Assembly: GCA_050299335.1 (NCBI GenBank)
Contig: JBNKVT010000035.1
Coordinates: forward strand, 62,001-126,000
Direction: 5' to 3'
Length of the DNA stretch: 64,000 nt
DNA from: JBNKVT01 sp050299335
GTDB taxonomy: Bacteria > Pseudomonadota > Alphaproteobacteria > Rhodobacterales > Rhodobacteraceae
Position 1 is the stretch's first letter, and each line of letters starts with the position of its first letter. Under the pieces are notes generated by a model. The model did no database searches. It had not been told where the DNA came from and saw only the letters and a list, made by a program, of their open reading frames with translations. A program made the position numbers and the translations under genes. Positions 63,897 through 64,000 of this stretch are shown here, one piece after another.

Positions 63897-64000
63897 CGTA
63901 TCGCGCCTGACCGGATTCACGTATTCATTCCTGCCAGCGAGGCTGCGATTGCGTAGCAATTGCGTTCGCTGGCAGGAATGAATTCGATCTGGCGCGACAC
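63897..64000. repeat. Palindromic intergenic element, copy 2 (may extend beyond window)
   Basis: The same element as at 43677-43770. Its 18-bp stem is 63923-63940 with 63966-63983. Relative to copy 1 the CG pair in CCCGCC/GGCGGG is TA in CCTGCC/GGCAGG, changed on both sides, so pairing is kept. The loop is 25 nt rather than 14, with an 11-nt partial duplication (GCAATTGCGT-like). The outer flank ends at the window edge. Confidence 0.85.

Noticed and set aside
1..64000. tRNA, rRNA, CRISPR, prophage or integrase
   Set aside because: No T-loop-type tRNA arm with acceptor pairing, rRNA core, spaced identical repeats, or integrase/capsid-like product was seen on either strand.

Overview
The window is high-GC bacterial DNA, most likely from an alphaproteobacterium of the Rhodobacterales (Rhodobacter/Paracoccus/Roseobacter type). 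This rests on gene content and order rather than a marker gene: an aapJQMP amino-acid importer, an ATP12-type F1 chaperone, nagZ-scpA-scpB, tandem deformylase genes before fmt, a RegA/PrrA-type regulator, and small DUF4169 and ribbon-helix-helix genes behind fumC. Genes are dense, with many 1-20 nt overlaps and several TTG or GTG starts. I saw no rRNA, tRNA, CRISPR array, intact insertion sequence or prophage.

Layout. 1-4.4 kb: a broken cytochrome P450 remnant, a PepSY membrane protein, and a P450 gene coupled to a membrane-anchored hydrolase-like gene. 4.4-8.0 kb: a TPP riboswitch and thiBPQ (thiamine import). 8.2-12.2 kb: rarA, crcB, a pseudouridine synthase, ATP12 and a PaaI thioesterase in one tight run. 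12.4-17.2 kb: aapJQMP. 17.3-20.3 kb: a universal stress protein, a small sulfotransferase-like gene, then nfuA-tsaB-rimI. 20.3-26.8 kb: a purine-nucleoside-type ABC importer (BMP receptor, double ATPase, two permeases) with an embedded LysE exporter and a purine-nucleoside phosphorylase. 26.9-27.4 kb: an orphan 158-aa protein with a caspase/CHAT-like His and Cys layout. 27.5-34.1 kb: TauE/SafE exporter, TIGR02186 protein, EamA transporter, mnmD diverging from an FAD oxidase, a methyltransferase-type membrane protein, DsbB and a YqaA/DedA protein. 34.4-36.8 kb: two tandem sulfotransferase-like paralogs. 36.8-37.8 kb: trhO. 37.9-43.6 kb: one gene for a 1902-aa, apparently cysteine-free, acidic repeat protein. 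43.8-54.3 kb: MFS transporter, zapE, moaA, acyl-CoA synthetase, YdcF, a Na+/H+ antiporter-like protein, def, a def-like pseudoenzyme, fmt and an SH3 protein. 54.4-63.7 kb: GntR regulator, argS, SPOR protein, nagZ, scpA, scpB, a small basic protein, regA-like regulator, fumC and two small genes.

Most of the window is ordinary core and transport metabolism. The candidates for something new are: (1) the giant protein, built on nested periods of 49 and about 267-270 residues with an exact 147-bp tandem array at its 3' end; (2) a roughly 95-104-bp palindromic element present at 43.7 kb and at the right edge, whose 18-bp stem carries a compensatory base-pair change; (3) the orphan caspase/CHAT-like protein; (4) the deformylase paralog that has lost its metal Cys and catalytic Glu; and (5) strong palindromes at five of the six convergent gene junctions.
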